A DNA stretch of 64,000 nt from Bacillota bacterium (GCA_023416955.1 JAEZGM010000005.1:108908-172907); one strand, 5' to 3'. Positions 33,842 through 43,528 are shown, counted from the stretch's first letter. Numbers and translations: made by a program. Notes: a model not told the origin generated them from the sequence alone.

Positions 33842-34978
33842 TTGACTGATATATATTTTGACAATTCTGCCACAACCATGGTCTGCCGGGAAGCGGCTGA
33901 TAAAGTGATGGAAATGATGACCGTAAACTACGGGAATCCGTCCAGCCTTCACGCGCTCGGGTTTCGGGCGGAACGCGAACTGACCGCGGCGCGCGAAACC
34001 GTCGCTGACCGCATCGGCGCGCGGCAGGAGGAAATCTATTTTACTTCGGGCGGGACGGAAAGCAACAACATCGCGCTGTTCGGCGCGGCCTACGCCCGAC
34101 GCAAACGCGGAAACCGCATTGTTTCCACCATGATAGAGCACCCCTCGGTTTTGAACCCGCTGAAGGAGCTGGAAAAAGAAGGCTTTGAGGTCGTGCTCCT
34201 CAAGCCGGACAAAAACGGCGAAATTCAGCTGGAACAGATTGCACAGGCCGTCACACCCGATACCATTCTTGTCAGCATGATGTGCGTCAACAACGAGGTT
34301 GGCAGCATTCTTCCACTGGAAACCGTTGCCGCCGCGATTCAGGCGGCGAAAGCGCCCGCGCTGTTTCATGTGGACGCCGTGCAGGCGTTCGGCAAGCTGC
34401 CGCTGCACCCCGACAGACTGAAAATAGACCTGATGAGTATGAGCGCCCATAAAATTCACGGGCCGAAGGGCGTAGGCGCGCTGTATGTCAGAAAGGGCGT
34501 GCATATTTCACCGCGTTCGTTCGGCGGCGGGCAGGAACACGATATCCGCCCCGGCACAGAGGCACTTCCGCTGATTGCCGGGTTCGGCGCGGCGGTGCGG
34601 CAGCTGCCGGACACGAAAGCCGAACTGCAAAAAATACGCGAACTCAATACTTACTGCCGGGAACGCCTTCTGGAAGCAGAGAGCACCGAAATTCATTCAC
34701 CTGAGGACGGTCTGCCGTATATTCTCAGTTTTTCCGCGGGAAATATCCGTTCCGAAACCATGCTGCATTACCTTGCCGAAAAAGGCGTCTACGTTTCCTC
34801 CGGCTCGGCGTGCTCCAAAGGAAAATCCAGCCATGTACTGACCGCAATGGGACTGCCCCGAAAAACAGTCGATTCCACACTTCGGCTCAGTTTTTCCCGC
34901 TACAGCACAAAAGAAGAGGTCGACTGTTTCATTGAAGCACTGAAACAGGGTACCGCAGAGCTGGCAAAAAGGCATTGA
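33842..34978 (+). CDS. Cysteine desulfurase (NifS/IscS class)
   Basis: A PLP enzyme that takes sulfur from cysteine. Family marks: IYFDNSATTMV at the N-terminus, TSGGTESNNIALFG, FHVDAVQAFGKLP, the PLP-Lys in SMSAHKIHGPKGVGAL and the catalytic Cys in SSGSACSKGKSSHVL. 378 aa. Translation starts at a TTG (33842) after CTGGGGG. It is followed by thiI, as nifZ is in Bacillus, so the likely role is to supply persulfide for 4-thiouridine in tRNA and possibly thiamine. Confidence 0.94.
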   Translation: MTDIYFDNSATTMVCREAADKVMEMMTVNYGNPSSLHALGFRAERELTAARETVADRIGARQEEIYFTSGGTESNNIALFGAAYARRKRGNRIVSTMIEHPSVLNPLKELEKEGFEVVLLKPDKNGEIQLEQIAQAVTPDTILVSMMCVNNEVGSILPLETVAAAIQAAKAPALFHVDAVQAFGKLPLHPDRLKIDLMSMSAHKIHGPKGVGALYVRKGVHISPRSFGGGQEHDIRPGTEALPLIAGFGAAVRQLPDTKAELQKIRELNTYCRERLLEAESTEIHSPEDGLPYILSFSAGNIRSETMLHYLAEKGVYVSSGSACSKGKSSHVLTAMGLPRKTVDSTLRLSFSRYSTKEEVDCFIEALKQGTAELAKRH

Positions 34979-34992
34979 TTCATGATACAATA

Positions 34993-35015
34993 GGCTCAAA
35001 CCTACGGTTTGAGCC
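34993..35015 (+). terminator. Hairpin after the cysteine desulfurase gene
   Basis: GGCTCAAACC/GGTTTGAGCC with a 3-nt loop and no T run; probably a partial terminator or RNA-processing site before thiI. Confidence 0.45.
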
Positions 35016-35102
35016 ATTACGAATTTGCTGTCGGAGCGGCGCAAATTTTTGACCGATCCAAAAATTAGAACCTAACTATAATTCCATAGACGGGAGAAAA
35101 CA

Positions 35103-36290
35103 ATGAACGAAGTTATTTTGATAAAACTGGGCGAAATGGTACTGAAAGGCTTGAACCGCAACACCTTTGAAGCCGTACTTCTTAAGACAATCAAGCGCCG
35201 CCTTGGGCAGCTGGGGGATTATAACGTCCGCGTCGCGCAGTCCACCATTTATGTGGAACCGAAAAACGGCGCGGATCTGGAAGCCACCGCTGACCGGATC
35301 GGAAAAATATTCGGCATCGTGGCGTTTACCCGCGCGTGCGCCGTGGAAAAAGACACTAATGCGATTCTGACAGCCGCCGGGGAGTACCTTCGTCACGAGT
35401 TGACCGCGGCGAGAACCTTCAAGGTGGAGTCGAAACGCTCCGATAAGCGTTTCCCTCTGACCTCGCCACAGATCAGCGCCGAACTGGGGGAATATCTGCT
35501 GAAACAGTATCCCCACCTTACGGTTGACGTGCACAACCCCGATATCGTGGTTCGCGTGGAGGTACGCGACTTCGGCGCTTACGTACACGGCCCGGCCCTG
35601 CACGGCGCGGGTGGAATTCCCGTCGGCACCGGCGGAAACGCCGCCATCCTGATCAGCGGCGGCATCGACAGCCCCGTTGCGGCGTGGATGATGGCGAAGC
35701 GCGGCATTGAACTGACCGCCGTGCATTTTGCCAGCCCGCCCTACACCAGCGAGCGCGCCGAGCAGAAAGTCGTTGACCTGCTGACAAAGGTAAGCCAATA
35801 CTCGGGGCGTATGACCATGTTCACCGTGCCGTTTGCCAAAGTACAGGAACAGATCATGGCAAATTGCCCGGAGGAGCTGTTTACGCTGATTATGCGCCGC
35901 TTTATGATGCGCGTGGCGGAAAAAATCGCGCAGCGCGAGCACTGCGGCGCGCTGATTACCGGTGAAAGTCTGGGGCAGGTTGCGAGCCAGACACTGCAGG
36001 CCATTGCCTGTACGGATCAGGCGGCAAATATGCCGGTGTTTCGCCCGCTGATCGGGATGGACAAGACAGAGATTATCCGCATTGCCCGCGAAATCGATAC
36101 ATTTGAAACTTCGATTCAGCCGTTCGAGGATTGCTGTACCGTATTTACCCCGAAGCATCCCCGAACCCGGCCGGATCTGAATTATATTCTGGAAGCCGAA
36201 ACCGCGCTCGACTGCGAAGCGCTGATCGAAGAATGCGTTGCAAACGTAAAAATAACAAAAATTCATCCTGAAAAGAAGGCTGTATACTGA
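35103..36290 (+). CDS. thiI: tRNA 4-thiouridine synthetase ThiI
   Basis: Activates U8 of tRNA with ATP and inserts sulfur. An N-terminal ferredoxin-like/THUMP region (residues 1-165) is followed by the PP-loop ISGGIDSPVAAWMMAKRG (about residues 182-199) and the AANMPVFRPLIGMDKTEI segment. It ends at 395 aa without the rhodanese domain of E. coli ThiI, as in Bacillus, so sulfur is probably delivered directly by the adjacent cysteine desulfurase. Its TGA overlaps the cinA ATG by one base. Confidence 0.95.
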   Translation: MNEVILIKLGEMVLKGLNRNTFEAVLLKTIKRRLGQLGDYNVRVAQSTIYVEPKNGADLEATADRIGKIFGIVAFTRACAVEKDTNAILTAAGEYLRHELTAARTFKVESKRSDKRFPLTSPQISAELGEYLLKQYPHLTVDVHNPDIVVRVEVRDFGAYVHGPALHGAGGIPVGTGGNAAILISGGIDSPVAAWMMAKRGIELTAVHFASPPYTSERAEQKVVDLLTKVSQYSGRMTMFTVPFAKVQEQIMANCPEELFTLIMRRFMMRVAEKIAQREHCGALITGESLGQVASQTLQAIACTDQAANMPVFRPLIGMDKTEIIRIAREIDTFETSIQPFEDCCTVFTPKHPRTRPDLNYILEAETALDCEALIEECVANVKITKIHPEKKAVY

Positions 36291-37567
36291 TGAATGCTGA
36301 AATTATTGCTGTGGGCACCGAGCTTCTGCTCGGCCATACCATCAATTCCGACGCTGCCTATGTGGCACGCGAGCTGTCCGCGCTGGGTATTAACCTGCTG
36401 TACTCCGGTACCGTGGGCGATAACCCGGAGCGATTAAAAGAAGCACTTACAACCGCGCTGCACCGCAGCGACCTCGTAATTACCACCGGAGGCCTCGGCC
36501 CCACAGGCGACGACCTGACCAAGGAAACCATCGCCGCAACGGCGGGCAAGCGGCTTGTGCTGCATGAAGAGAGCATGAGGCGCATCATCGATTACTTTAA
36601 AGGGAATGTCCCGGGCGAAACCCAACAGAAGCAGGCCATGCTGCCCGAAGGCTGCACCGTATTCCAAAACGACTGCGGCACCGCACCGGGCTGCGGCTTT
36701 GAAACGGACTCCGGCAAAATCATGATTATGCTCCCCGGCCCGCCGAACGAACTGGTACCCATGCTGAAAAACTACGCGGTTCCCTACCTTGCGAAGGACG
36801 AAGACGCGGTCATCGTTTCCCGCATCGTTCGGGTGTTCGGACTGGGCGAAGGCTATGTTGCGGAGCAGATTACCGACCTGACGGACTGCGCGAACCCAAC
36901 CGCCGCAACCTACGCCAAAGACGGTGAAATGTTCGTACGCGTAACCGCGCGGGCAAAGGATGAGGAAACCGCCGCCGCAATGTGCGAACCGGTGGTGGAG
37001 GAACTAAAGAAACGTCTGGGCGATTATATTTACGGCATTGATGTGGAAAGCCTGGAGGAAGCGGCGGTCATGGAACTTGCAAAGCACGGCCTGCATCTGG
37101 CCTGTGCGGAATCCTGCACCGGCGGCCTGCTTTCCTCCCGCATTACGGATATCCCCGGCGCTTCCGACGTATTCCATATGGGCGCGGTAACGTACGCCAA
37201 TGAAATCAAAACGCTGCTGCTGGGCGTACCCGAAGAAACACTACGCCAATACGGCGCGGTCAGCGAGCAGACCGCGCGCTCTATGGCCGAGGGCGTTCGC
37301 GAAAAATCCGGCAGCGAGCTGGGCATAGGCATTACCGGCATAGCCGGGCCGGGCGGCGGCACTCCGGAAAAGCCCGTCGGGCTTGTATACCTCGCCCTGA
37401 GCGACGGAGAGCACACGTGGGTGCGCAAAATGAGCGGCAACAGCAAAAAAGGACGCAGCTACCTGCGTTGGCTCGCGGCTTCCAATGCGCTCGACATGGT
37501 ACGGCGCTACCTGCTCGATTTGGGCGGGATTGAGGAAGCCGCCTACACTTATAAGAAACTCAAATAA
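36290..37567 (+). CDS. cinA: CinA: ADP-ribose pyrophosphatase/NMN deamidase-type protein
   Basis: An N-terminal MoCF-like domain (AEIIAVGTELLLGHTINSDA, TGGLGPTGDDLTKE, LPGPPNELVPM; to about residue 250) and a C-terminal CinA/PncC domain (CAESCTGGLLSSRITD, YANEIKTLLLGV, GITGIAGPGGGTPEKPVG). The family handles damaged pyridine nucleotides. 425 aa is normal. The start overlaps the thiI stop (TGATG), so it is translationally coupled. Confidence 0.95.
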   Translation: MNAEIIAVGTELLLGHTINSDAAYVARELSALGINLLYSGTVGDNPERLKEALTTALHRSDLVITTGGLGPTGDDLTKETIAATAGKRLVLHEESMRRIIDYFKGNVPGETQQKQAMLPEGCTVFQNDCGTAPGCGFETDSGKIMIMLPGPPNELVPMLKNYAVPYLAKDEDAVIVSRIVRVFGLGEGYVAEQITDLTDCANPTAATYAKDGEMFVRVTARAKDEETAAAMCEPVVEELKKRLGDYIYGIDVESLEEAAVMELAKHGLHLACAESCTGGLLSSRITDIPGASDVFHMGAVTYANEIKTLLLGVPEETLRQYGAVSEQTARSMAEGVREKSGSELGIGITGIAGPGGGTPEKPVGLVYLALSDGEHTWVRKMSGNSKKGRSYLRWLAASNALDMVRRYLLDLGGIEEAAYTYKKLK

Positions 37568-37643
37568 GATAAAATCCGAAGGTCTGAAAGACTTTAGGAA
37601 TATCTCTTAAATTTATTATTTTGATTGATAAGAGGGTGAAAAT

Positions 37644-38762
37644 ATGAACACAAAGGACGATAAAGATAACAATAGGGAGCAGGCTCCCGCCGCGCCGGAA
37701 ATGAACGCCGGGGAACACCCCGAAGAAAAGCGCAGAGCGCCGTTTTACCGTGCCCTGCTGCCGCAGAAGGATGACAGCCGCAGGGTCAGGATCTACAAGC
37801 TTCTTTCCCTCTTTTTCGCCTGCGTGTTCATTGCTTCCGCCGCTTATCTGCTGAATGACCTTGTCATACAGCCTCTGCTTTCCGACCGGGAACAGGCCGA
37901 TATCCGAAGCATGTATTACACCAGCTCACAGCCGGCGCCGTCCTCCTCCGGCTCCGATGAATCCGGGGCGGAGAGCGCACCCGTTTCCAGCGCACCGCCC
38001 GAACGGGACGCGCAGGGCAGGTTGATTCGCTTTGTGAACCTGCAGAAAGTCAATCCCGATATCGTCGGCTGGATCAATCTTCCCAACACCAATATCGACC
38101 TGCCGGTTTTGCAGGCCAACACGAAAGACCCCGAGTTTTACCTGAGCCACGATTATAATAAAAACAGCTCGAAGATGGGCAGCATTTTTGCCGACGCAAA
38201 GTCGAAAGTTGCCGGCACCGAGACAAAAAGCATCGTCCTTTACGGCCATACGCTGAATTCCGGCCGCATGTTCTCAGAACTCGGCAAATATAAAAGCTAC
38301 GCGTTTTTCAAGGAAAATCCGTTGTTCACGTTCGACACCGTTGACAATCCGGCGCAATGGAAAATTATTTCCGTCATCCTGACAAATACGCTGCCCGAGC
38401 AGGGCGAGCCGTTCGACTACATGAAAACCACATTTAAGAATGACAGCGACTACCTGAATTTCATGTACCAGCTGCGCATCCGCTCCCTGTTCAATACCGG
38501 GGTCGATTTTAACGCGGACGATCAGCTTCTTCTGCTTTCTACCTGCTCCTATGAATTTGATGATTTTCGGCTTGTGGTAGCGGCGCGGCGGGTTCGCACC
38601 GGCGAGAGCGCGGCGGTGGATACCAGCCGTGTTCTGTACAATAACAAAACGGTTTACCCCGACTGCTGGTACCGGAAAAACGGCGGCAGCAAGCCGGTGT
38701 GGCCCGCAACCTATGAGCAGGCTGTGAAGAACAAAGTTTTACCTTGGAGTGAGAGCGAATGA
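37644..38762 (+). CDS. srtB: Class B sortase
   Basis: A cysteine transpeptidase that anchors proteins to the wall. A cytosolic head of about 50 residues, one membrane segment (LFFACVFIASAAYLL), a Ser-rich linker, then the sortase fold: DIVGWINLPNTNIDLPVLQ, catalytic His in VLYGHTLNSGRMF, catalytic Cys in LLLSTCSYEF and the conserved Arg in DFRLVVAARR. 372 aa. No protein in the window has an obvious sortase signal, so substrates lie elsewhere. The stop overlaps the next gene (ATGA). Confidence 0.93.
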   Translation: MNTKDDKDNNREQAPAAPEMNAGEHPEEKRRAPFYRALLPQKDDSRRVRIYKLLSLFFACVFIASAAYLLNDLVIQPLLSDREQADIRSMYYTSSQPAPSSSGSDESGAESAPVSSAPPERDAQGRLIRFVNLQKVNPDIVGWINLPNTNIDLPVLQANTKDPEFYLSHDYNKNSSKMGSIFADAKSKVAGTETKSIVLYGHTLNSGRMFSELGKYKSYAFFKENPLFTFDTVDNPAQWKIISVILTNTLPEQGEPFDYMKTTFKNDSDYLNFMYQLRIRSLFNTGVDFNADDQLLLLSTCSYEFDDFRLVVAARRVRTGESAAVDTSRVLYNNKTVYPDCWYRKNGGSKPVWPATYEQAVKNKVLPWSESE

Positions 38763-39247
38763 ATACAGGGCTTTTATTTTACCTTTCGCGAAAAACCTCG
38801 CTTTGCCAAAAACAGATTGCCCGGTATGTGATGCACTACGACATTGCTGTTTCAAACGTCAAAATCTGCGCGAAACAGAGCGGGCTTCGCCCTGCCATGG
38901 CCGCGCTGCTTGAAGCACACCCCGTGGTCTTTGTCGTCAGCGGCTGCCCCGAGGCACAGCCTGCCGCCGCGCGCCCCATTTTTGAAACGCTGCATATTCC
39001 GCTGAACACTGAGGGCGAGCCGAAAGGCGTGCTGCGGCTGAATGGGTCGAAGAAAAACGGCTACCTTGTGGAAAGCGTGAATCAGGCAATTGTCATTTTT
39101 CCCGACAACCCCGCCGAGCTTGCGGCGCTCCTGACGCAGGCCTGTGAACGGCTGAACCTGAAATTTTCTCTGAGCGGCGAGCCGCCGAAGGAAAGCGATG
39201 TTGATTACGGGACGCTGGTTGAGGAATCCATGAGCCGCATTCAATAG
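38759..39247 (+). CDS. Hypothetical protein coupled to sortase B
   Basis: 162 residues, no family recognised with confidence. The alternation of strands and helices (HPVVFVVSGCPEAQPAAARP, QAIVIFPDNPAELAALL) suggests a small alpha/beta cytosolic domain, with a faint resemblance to MoCF-type domains; this is speculative. It starts inside the srtB stop codon (ATGA) and ends 12 nt before the serine hydrolase gene, so three genes form one unit. Confidence 0.65.
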   Translation: MNTGLLFYLSRKTSLCQKQIARYVMHYDIAVSNVKICAKQSGLRPAMAALLEAHPVVFVVSGCPEAQPAAARPIFETLHIPLNTEGEPKGVLRLNGSKKNGYLVESVNQAIVIFPDNPAELAALLTQACERLNLKFSLSGEPPKESDVDYGTLVEESMSRIQ

Positions 39248-39259
39248 GAGGATTTTGTT

Positions 39260-41095
39260 ATGCTGGATATCATTTCGCAAATGAAAGTGTCCGACCTGAT
39301 TCTGAAATTTGTGCGCGGCGACTTACGGCATATTACCCCTTACGACTTTGTGCCCCTAAAACAGGCCGGCTCCCTGCAGCCGGTTCTCGGCGGCCTTGCA
39401 CACGCCACCCCGGAAAGCGAAGGCATGCACAGCGCGTATATCCGACGCTTTTTCGAAGAGCTTGATTCGTGCGATGAAATCCGTGTGCACAGCGTGATGA
39501 TCCTGCGCCACGGCAAGGTGATTGCCGAGGGCAGCTTCCAGCCATATAACGCCGCCTACCCCCACATGATGTTTTCCCTTGCTAAAAGCGTCACCGGCAT
39601 GGCGGTCGGCATGGCGGTCCGCGACGGCCTGATCTCACTGAGCGATAAATTGGTTGATATTTTTCCCGAAAAAACATCGCTGCTGCACAGCCCCCGCATC
39701 AACAGCATCACCGTGCTGCATCTGCTCAATATGACCAGCGGCATCAAATTCAACGAAGTCGGTTCCGCGCTTGAAAAGGACTGGGTGCGGGCGTATTTGC
39801 AGTCGGACTGCCAATACGAGCCCGGTACTGAATTCAGCTATAACAGCATGAATTCCTATATGCTCAGCGCAATTCTCTGCAAAAAAACCGGCATGAGTCT
39901 GACGGATTACCTGACCCCGCGTTTATTTGCGCCGCTCGGAATAGAGATTCCCCAGTGGGAAACCTGCCCCGTGGGAATTGAAAAGGGCGGGTGGGGTCTG
40001 TACCTTCGCCCTTCCGACATGGCAAAGCTCGGGCAGCTTTATCTGCAGGGCGGCAGTTGGGAAGCCAACGGCCAGACCCGACAGTTGGTGCCGCGGGACT
40101 GGATTGAGGAATCCGTAAAAACCGATACCGCCACGCGGGAAAGCGATCACGCCGACGGCTACGGTTACCAGCTTTGGAATTTTGGCGCAAAGGGCGCTTA
40201 CCAGTTCAACGGGGTATTTGGGCAATACGTCATTGTGCTGCCCGAGCGCGACATGGTGATTGCAATTACCAGCGGAAGCCAGAATCTGTTTTCCGACCGT
40301 TCCTGTGATATTGTCGAAAAATTTTTCGGCGACGATGCGCCGGCATTTTCGGAAACGCCGCTTCCCAATAACGTGCGCGAGCTGCGTGCGCTGAAAAACA
40401 CGCTGGATCACCTCTATTTTGTGAAGGAAACCGCCCCGGAACCCGAAGATACCGGCCCTGTCGGCAGGCTGCTGAACCGTGTGCTCGCACGCCGAGATTT
40501 AAATGTGCTTTCCCCCGCCGCCGCGGCCCTGAGTGGCAGGAAATACGCGCTTGAGCCCGGGTACGGCACGCTGATGCCGCTGATTCTGCAAACCATCGCA
40601 AATAATTTTCCGGACGGCATTACCGGGCTCGATTTCGTCTTTGAGCCGGGCTCCTGCAGTATCACCTTCTACGACGGTCAAGATGTCAATATTGTGGAGG
40701 CAGGAATGGACGGGAGACCCCGAATGGGAAATATCACTGTGCATGGCGAGCCCTACATTATCAGTTCCACCGCTCAGCTGAATACCGATGAAGACGACCG
40801 GCCCGTATTGAAGCTGTTCATTTCCTTTATAGAAACACCGTTCACCCGTACCATTAAGTTTATTTTTTACGACGAGCGCATTCTGATTCGCTTTAACGAG
40901 CTGCCCAGTGTGGACGCCGCATCGAAGATGCTGATGAACCTGGTGGGCGGTAAGGGCAACACGATTGATAAAATGATGGGTGAAGCCATCCGCAGTCAGC
41001 GTATGGTTGACCGTTTGCGGAACCTGATGCTCCCGCGTGCGAAGGGAACTCTGGTAAATGACTCCGCGGATAAAATAGAAGGTGTTGTGAAATGA
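39260..41095 (+). CDS. Beta-lactamase-family serine hydrolase
   Basis: A class C beta-lactamase/DD-peptidase fold at residues 55-350: SxxK motif in FSLAKSVTG, a Tyr-containing second motif in FSYNSMNSYML, and YGYQLWNFG further on. About 220 residues of unassigned C-terminal sequence follow. There is no signal peptide or membrane segment, so the enzyme looks cytosolic, perhaps an esterase or peptidase. TAGGAGG sets the start. The last residues EGVVK and the stop are encoded in the hairpin at 41078-41117. Confidence 0.85.
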   Translation: MLDIISQMKVSDLILKFVRGDLRHITPYDFVPLKQAGSLQPVLGGLAHATPESEGMHSAYIRRFFEELDSCDEIRVHSVMILRHGKVIAEGSFQPYNAAYPHMMFSLAKSVTGMAVGMAVRDGLISLSDKLVDIFPEKTSLLHSPRINSITVLHLLNMTSGIKFNEVGSALEKDWVRAYLQSDCQYEPGTEFSYNSMNSYMLSAILCKKTGMSLTDYLTPRLFAPLGIEIPQWETCPVGIEKGGWGLYLRPSDMAKLGQLYLQGGSWEANGQTRQLVPRDWIEESVKTDTATRESDHADGYGYQLWNFGAKGAYQFNGVFGQYVIVLPERDMVIAITSGSQNLFSDRSCDIVEKFFGDDAPAFSETPLPNNVRELRALKNTLDHLYFVKETAPEPEDTGPVGRLLNRVLARRDLNVLSPAAAALSGRKYALEPGYGTLMPLILQTIANNFPDGITGLDFVFEPGSCSITFYDGQDVNIVEAGMDGRPRMGNITVHGEPYIISSTAQLNTDEDDRPVLKLFISFIETPFTRTIKFIFYDERILIRFNELPSVDAASKMLMNLVGGKGNTIDKMMGEAIRSQRMVDRLRNLMLPRAKGTLVNDSADKIEGVVK

Positions 41096-41117
41096 AAATT
41101 CATTTCACAACACCTTC
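41078..41117 (+). terminator. Family B-type hairpin terminator overlapping the hydrolase stop
   Basis: GAAGGTGTTGTGAAATGAA/TTCATTTCACAACACCTTC followed by TTTCC. The stem is nearly the same as in B2 and B3, but the first small hairpin is missing. The gene's TGA is in the left arm. Confidence 0.8.
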
Positions 41118-41141
41118 TTTCCTGATATGATACAAGAATAC

Positions 41142-41169
41142 GGGGCGCTTTCTGAAATGAAAGCGCCCC
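41142..41169 (-). terminator. Terminator of htrA
   Basis: GGGGCGCTTTC/GAAAGCGCCCC with a 6-nt loop, just past the htrA stop. Confidence 0.6.
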
Positions 41170-41201
41170 AAGGGGAGTTTATGAAGAAGAAAGTTGTAAG
41201 C

Positions 41202-42644
41202 TTATTTGCCTGTTGCCTGCGACAGCTTGACAGTCGCCGTAAAGCTTTGCCCCGTCAGGGAACTGGTTACGCTCAGCGTCACCGTATCACCCGGCTTTTT
41301 GGCTGTGACCGCCGAAGTAATCACATTCTGGCTTGTTACAGTCTTGCCGTCGATTTTTGTAATCACATCGCCTTTTTTGAGACCGGCTTTTGTCACTTCA
41401 CTGCTTGTAACAGAGCTGACATACATACCAGCCGGCAAGCTGTAAAAACGAGCGGTTACTTCGTCGATGAACTGGCCGGAAACCCCGAGCATCGCGCGGT
41501 CTTTCACATAGCCATACTGCTTCAAGTCGCTGATTACCGGCTGCGCCACGTTGATCGGAATGGAGAACCCAAGGCCCTCATACCCGGTCGCGACAATTTT
41601 AGAGGAGTTAATGCCGATCACCTGGCCGTACATATTGACCAGCGCGCCGCCGGAGTTTCCGGGGTTGATGGCGGCATCGGTCTGGATGCACTTCATGGTG
41701 TATCCGGTTTCGGAGTTGGTAATTTCACGGTTCAATGCGGAAACATAGCCCACTGTAACGCTGGAATTGAACTCCAGTCCGCCGGGGTTGCCGACTGCCA
41801 TAACCGTATCCGCTACCTTCAGGTCGTCGGAGGAACCAAACTCCGCGGCGGTCAGGCCGCTTGCTTCGATCTTAACGACCGCCAGGTCCGTCACGCTGTC
41901 GCTGCCAATCAGCTTGGCCGTGTAGCTTTTTCCGTCAGATGTAACCACTTTCAGGGAAGTTGCGCCTGATACAACATGCGCATTCGTAATGATGTAGCCG
42001 TCGCTTGTGGCAATAATACCGGAACCTTCGCTTGCCGGTGAAACCGCGCTGTCGTCGCTTGCCGCCGCGGTGTTACCGTCAACGCCGCCCATCGCGTACC
42101 GCGTATTCTGAGTAACCTGATAATTCTGAATGCATACTACCGAAGGGACAACCTTCTGGGCAATCTGCTGGAGCGTCAGCTGCCCGCTGGTCGTGGCCGT
42201 GTTTGTGGTACTCCCCACCACCTTGGTAATGGTGAAGGCCGATGTACTGGAAGCAGAGCCCGTATTGAGCTTTACAACGCCGTTATTGACCAGTTCGGTA
42301 AATCCGTATATGGAACCAACGGAAATCATTACCGCTGCCATAACCCCGGCAAGTACTTTTACTGCGGTTTTGCCCTTCTTCTGCTTTTTCGGGAGCTTAT
42401 ATTCTGCCTGCACATAATTCGGAGCCGTGGCGGGTTTTTCCCACGAGTACACCGGCGGTTTCTGCACCGGTTCCCCCTGCGGGCGCACATAGCGGTAATT
42501 ACTGCCTTGCCACTGTGTGTTGCTGTTATTGCTGTCGCTCCCGTAACTGTTCCCGCCAGAATATCCGCTGTTGCTATTCATGGCATTGTTCTGATCCGGG
42601 GAATGGTCATTTTTTTTATCATCGTGATCAAAAGGAGTAAACAT
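41202..42644 (-). CDS. htrA: HtrA/DegP-type S1C serine protease
   Basis: Membrane-anchored quality-control protease. A disordered Asn/Gln/Ser-rich cytosolic head of about 85 residues, one membrane segment (AVKVLAGVMAAVMISVGSIY), then a trypsin-like domain with catalytic His in ITNAHVVSGA, Asp in SVTDLAVVKI and Ser in NPGNSGGALVN, and one C-terminal PDZ domain (GMYVSSVTSSEVTKAGLKKG). 480 aa. It faces outward and probably degrades or refolds misfolded exported proteins, a role that would fit the foldase and sortase in this window. Confidence 0.94.
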   Translation of the reverse strand: MFTPFDHDDKKNDHSPDQNNAMNSNSGYSGGNSYGSDSNNSNTQWQGSNYRYVRPQGEPVQKPPVYSWEKPATAPNYVQAEYKLPKKQKKGKTAVKVLAGVMAAVMISVGSIYGFTELVNNGVVKLNTGSASSTSAFTITKVVGSTTNTATTSGQLTLQQIAQKVVPSVVCIQNYQVTQNTRYAMGGVDGNTAAASDDSAVSPASEGSGIIATSDGYIITNAHVVSGATSLKVVTSDGKSYTAKLIGSDSVTDLAVVKIEASGLTAAEFGSSDDLKVADTVMAVGNPGGLEFNSSVTVGYVSALNREITNSETGYTMKCIQTDAAINPGNSGGALVNMYGQVIGINSSKIVATGYEGLGFSIPINVAQPVISDLKQYGYVKDRAMLGVSGQFIDEVTARFYSLPAGMYVSSVTSSEVTKAGLKKGDVITKIDGKTVTSQNVITSAVTAKKPGDTVTLSVTSSLTGQSFTATVKLSQATGK

Positions 42645-42996
42645 ATTATCATTTCCTTTCGTTTTTTACTGTGATTTTATGATACCTGCGCAATGTGACG
42701 CGAATGTGATAAGCAGTTTATATTTCTATGAAAATAATTAGTAAAATATGTTACCGCACCGTAACGGAATTATGAACGCGCGCGGCAACAGCCTTAATTT
42801 CGTCCCTCCGTCAATAAAAACCAAAGAAGAAGTCTACACCTCACATCCCCTTGGGGATACTTGGGGGTGCAGGGGGGATTTTACGGAAGAAATATTTTAA
42901 ATACTACGGCCCTAAATGAACCAGTCCGAGAGTTCCCAGGAACGTCAATTTATGCTATGATGATAAAAACACACGATGACCTACGGAGGGCTCACG
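42645..42996. other. Intergenic region between htrA and cobO
   Basis: 352 nt without a gene. It holds the divergent promoters (not well defined; TATGAT at about 42955-42960 could serve cobO) and a G-rich stretch (about 42852-42886). I looked for a cobalamin riboswitch before cobO and saw no B12 box. Confidence 0.4.
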
Positions 42997-43521
42997 ATGA
43001 ATGGACTGATTCATATTTACTGCGGCGACGGTAAGGGAAAAACCACCGCCGCCATCGGCCTTGGCGTGCGCGCCTGCGGCAGGGGAATGCACGTTCTGCT
43101 CGTACAGTTTCTGAAAGGCGCGGATTCCGGGGAACTGGAAGTCCTGCGCGCTCTGCCGGGTTTTACCGTTTTTCCCAACCCGGAGACGCTGAAATTTACA
43201 TTCCAAATGAATGAGGAGGAACGTGCGCAGGCCGCGCTGCTTTGCGCAAACCGCTTTGAGCAGGCTGTGGATTCCGCACGACAGGGAAACTGTGATCTGC
43301 TGATTCTGGACGAGGTATTCGGCGCGGTAAGCACAGGGATGCTGCCGGAGGAAGCGCTCACCGAATTCGCACGCAGTAAGCCGCCTGCCTTGGAGCTTGT
43401 ACTGACCGGGCGCGACCCTTCCGCGCAGGTGTTGGCCCTCGCCGATTATGTTTCCGAAATCAAGAAAGTCAAGCACCCGTTTGACCGCAATATTCCGGCG
43501 CGGCGCGGAATCGAGTTTTAA
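42997..43521 (+). CDS. cobO: Cob(I)yrinic acid a,c-diamide adenosyltransferase (CobO/BtuR)
   Basis: Transfers adenosyl from ATP to cob(I)alamin precursors to make adenosylcobalamin. The P-loop GDGKGKTTAAIGLG is at residues 8-21, with VLLVQFLKG and DLLILDEVFGA following, and the C-terminal ELVLTGRDPS segment. 174 aa. The ATG at 42997 follows TACGGAGGG. It converges on nrdJ, an adenosylcobalamin-dependent enzyme. Confidence 0.94.
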   Translation: MNGLIHIYCGDGKGKTTAAIGLGVRACGRGMHVLLVQFLKGADSGELEVLRALPGFTVFPNPETLKFTFQMNEEERAQAALLCANRFEQAVDSARQGNCDLLILDEVFGAVSTGMLPEEALTEFARSKPPALELVLTGRDPSAQVLALADYVSEIKKVKHPFDRNIPARRGIEF

Positions 43522-43528
43522 ATTGCAT

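Noticed and set aside
42645..42996. Cobalamin riboswitch before cobO
   Set aside because: No B12-box or characteristic core; G-rich tract only.
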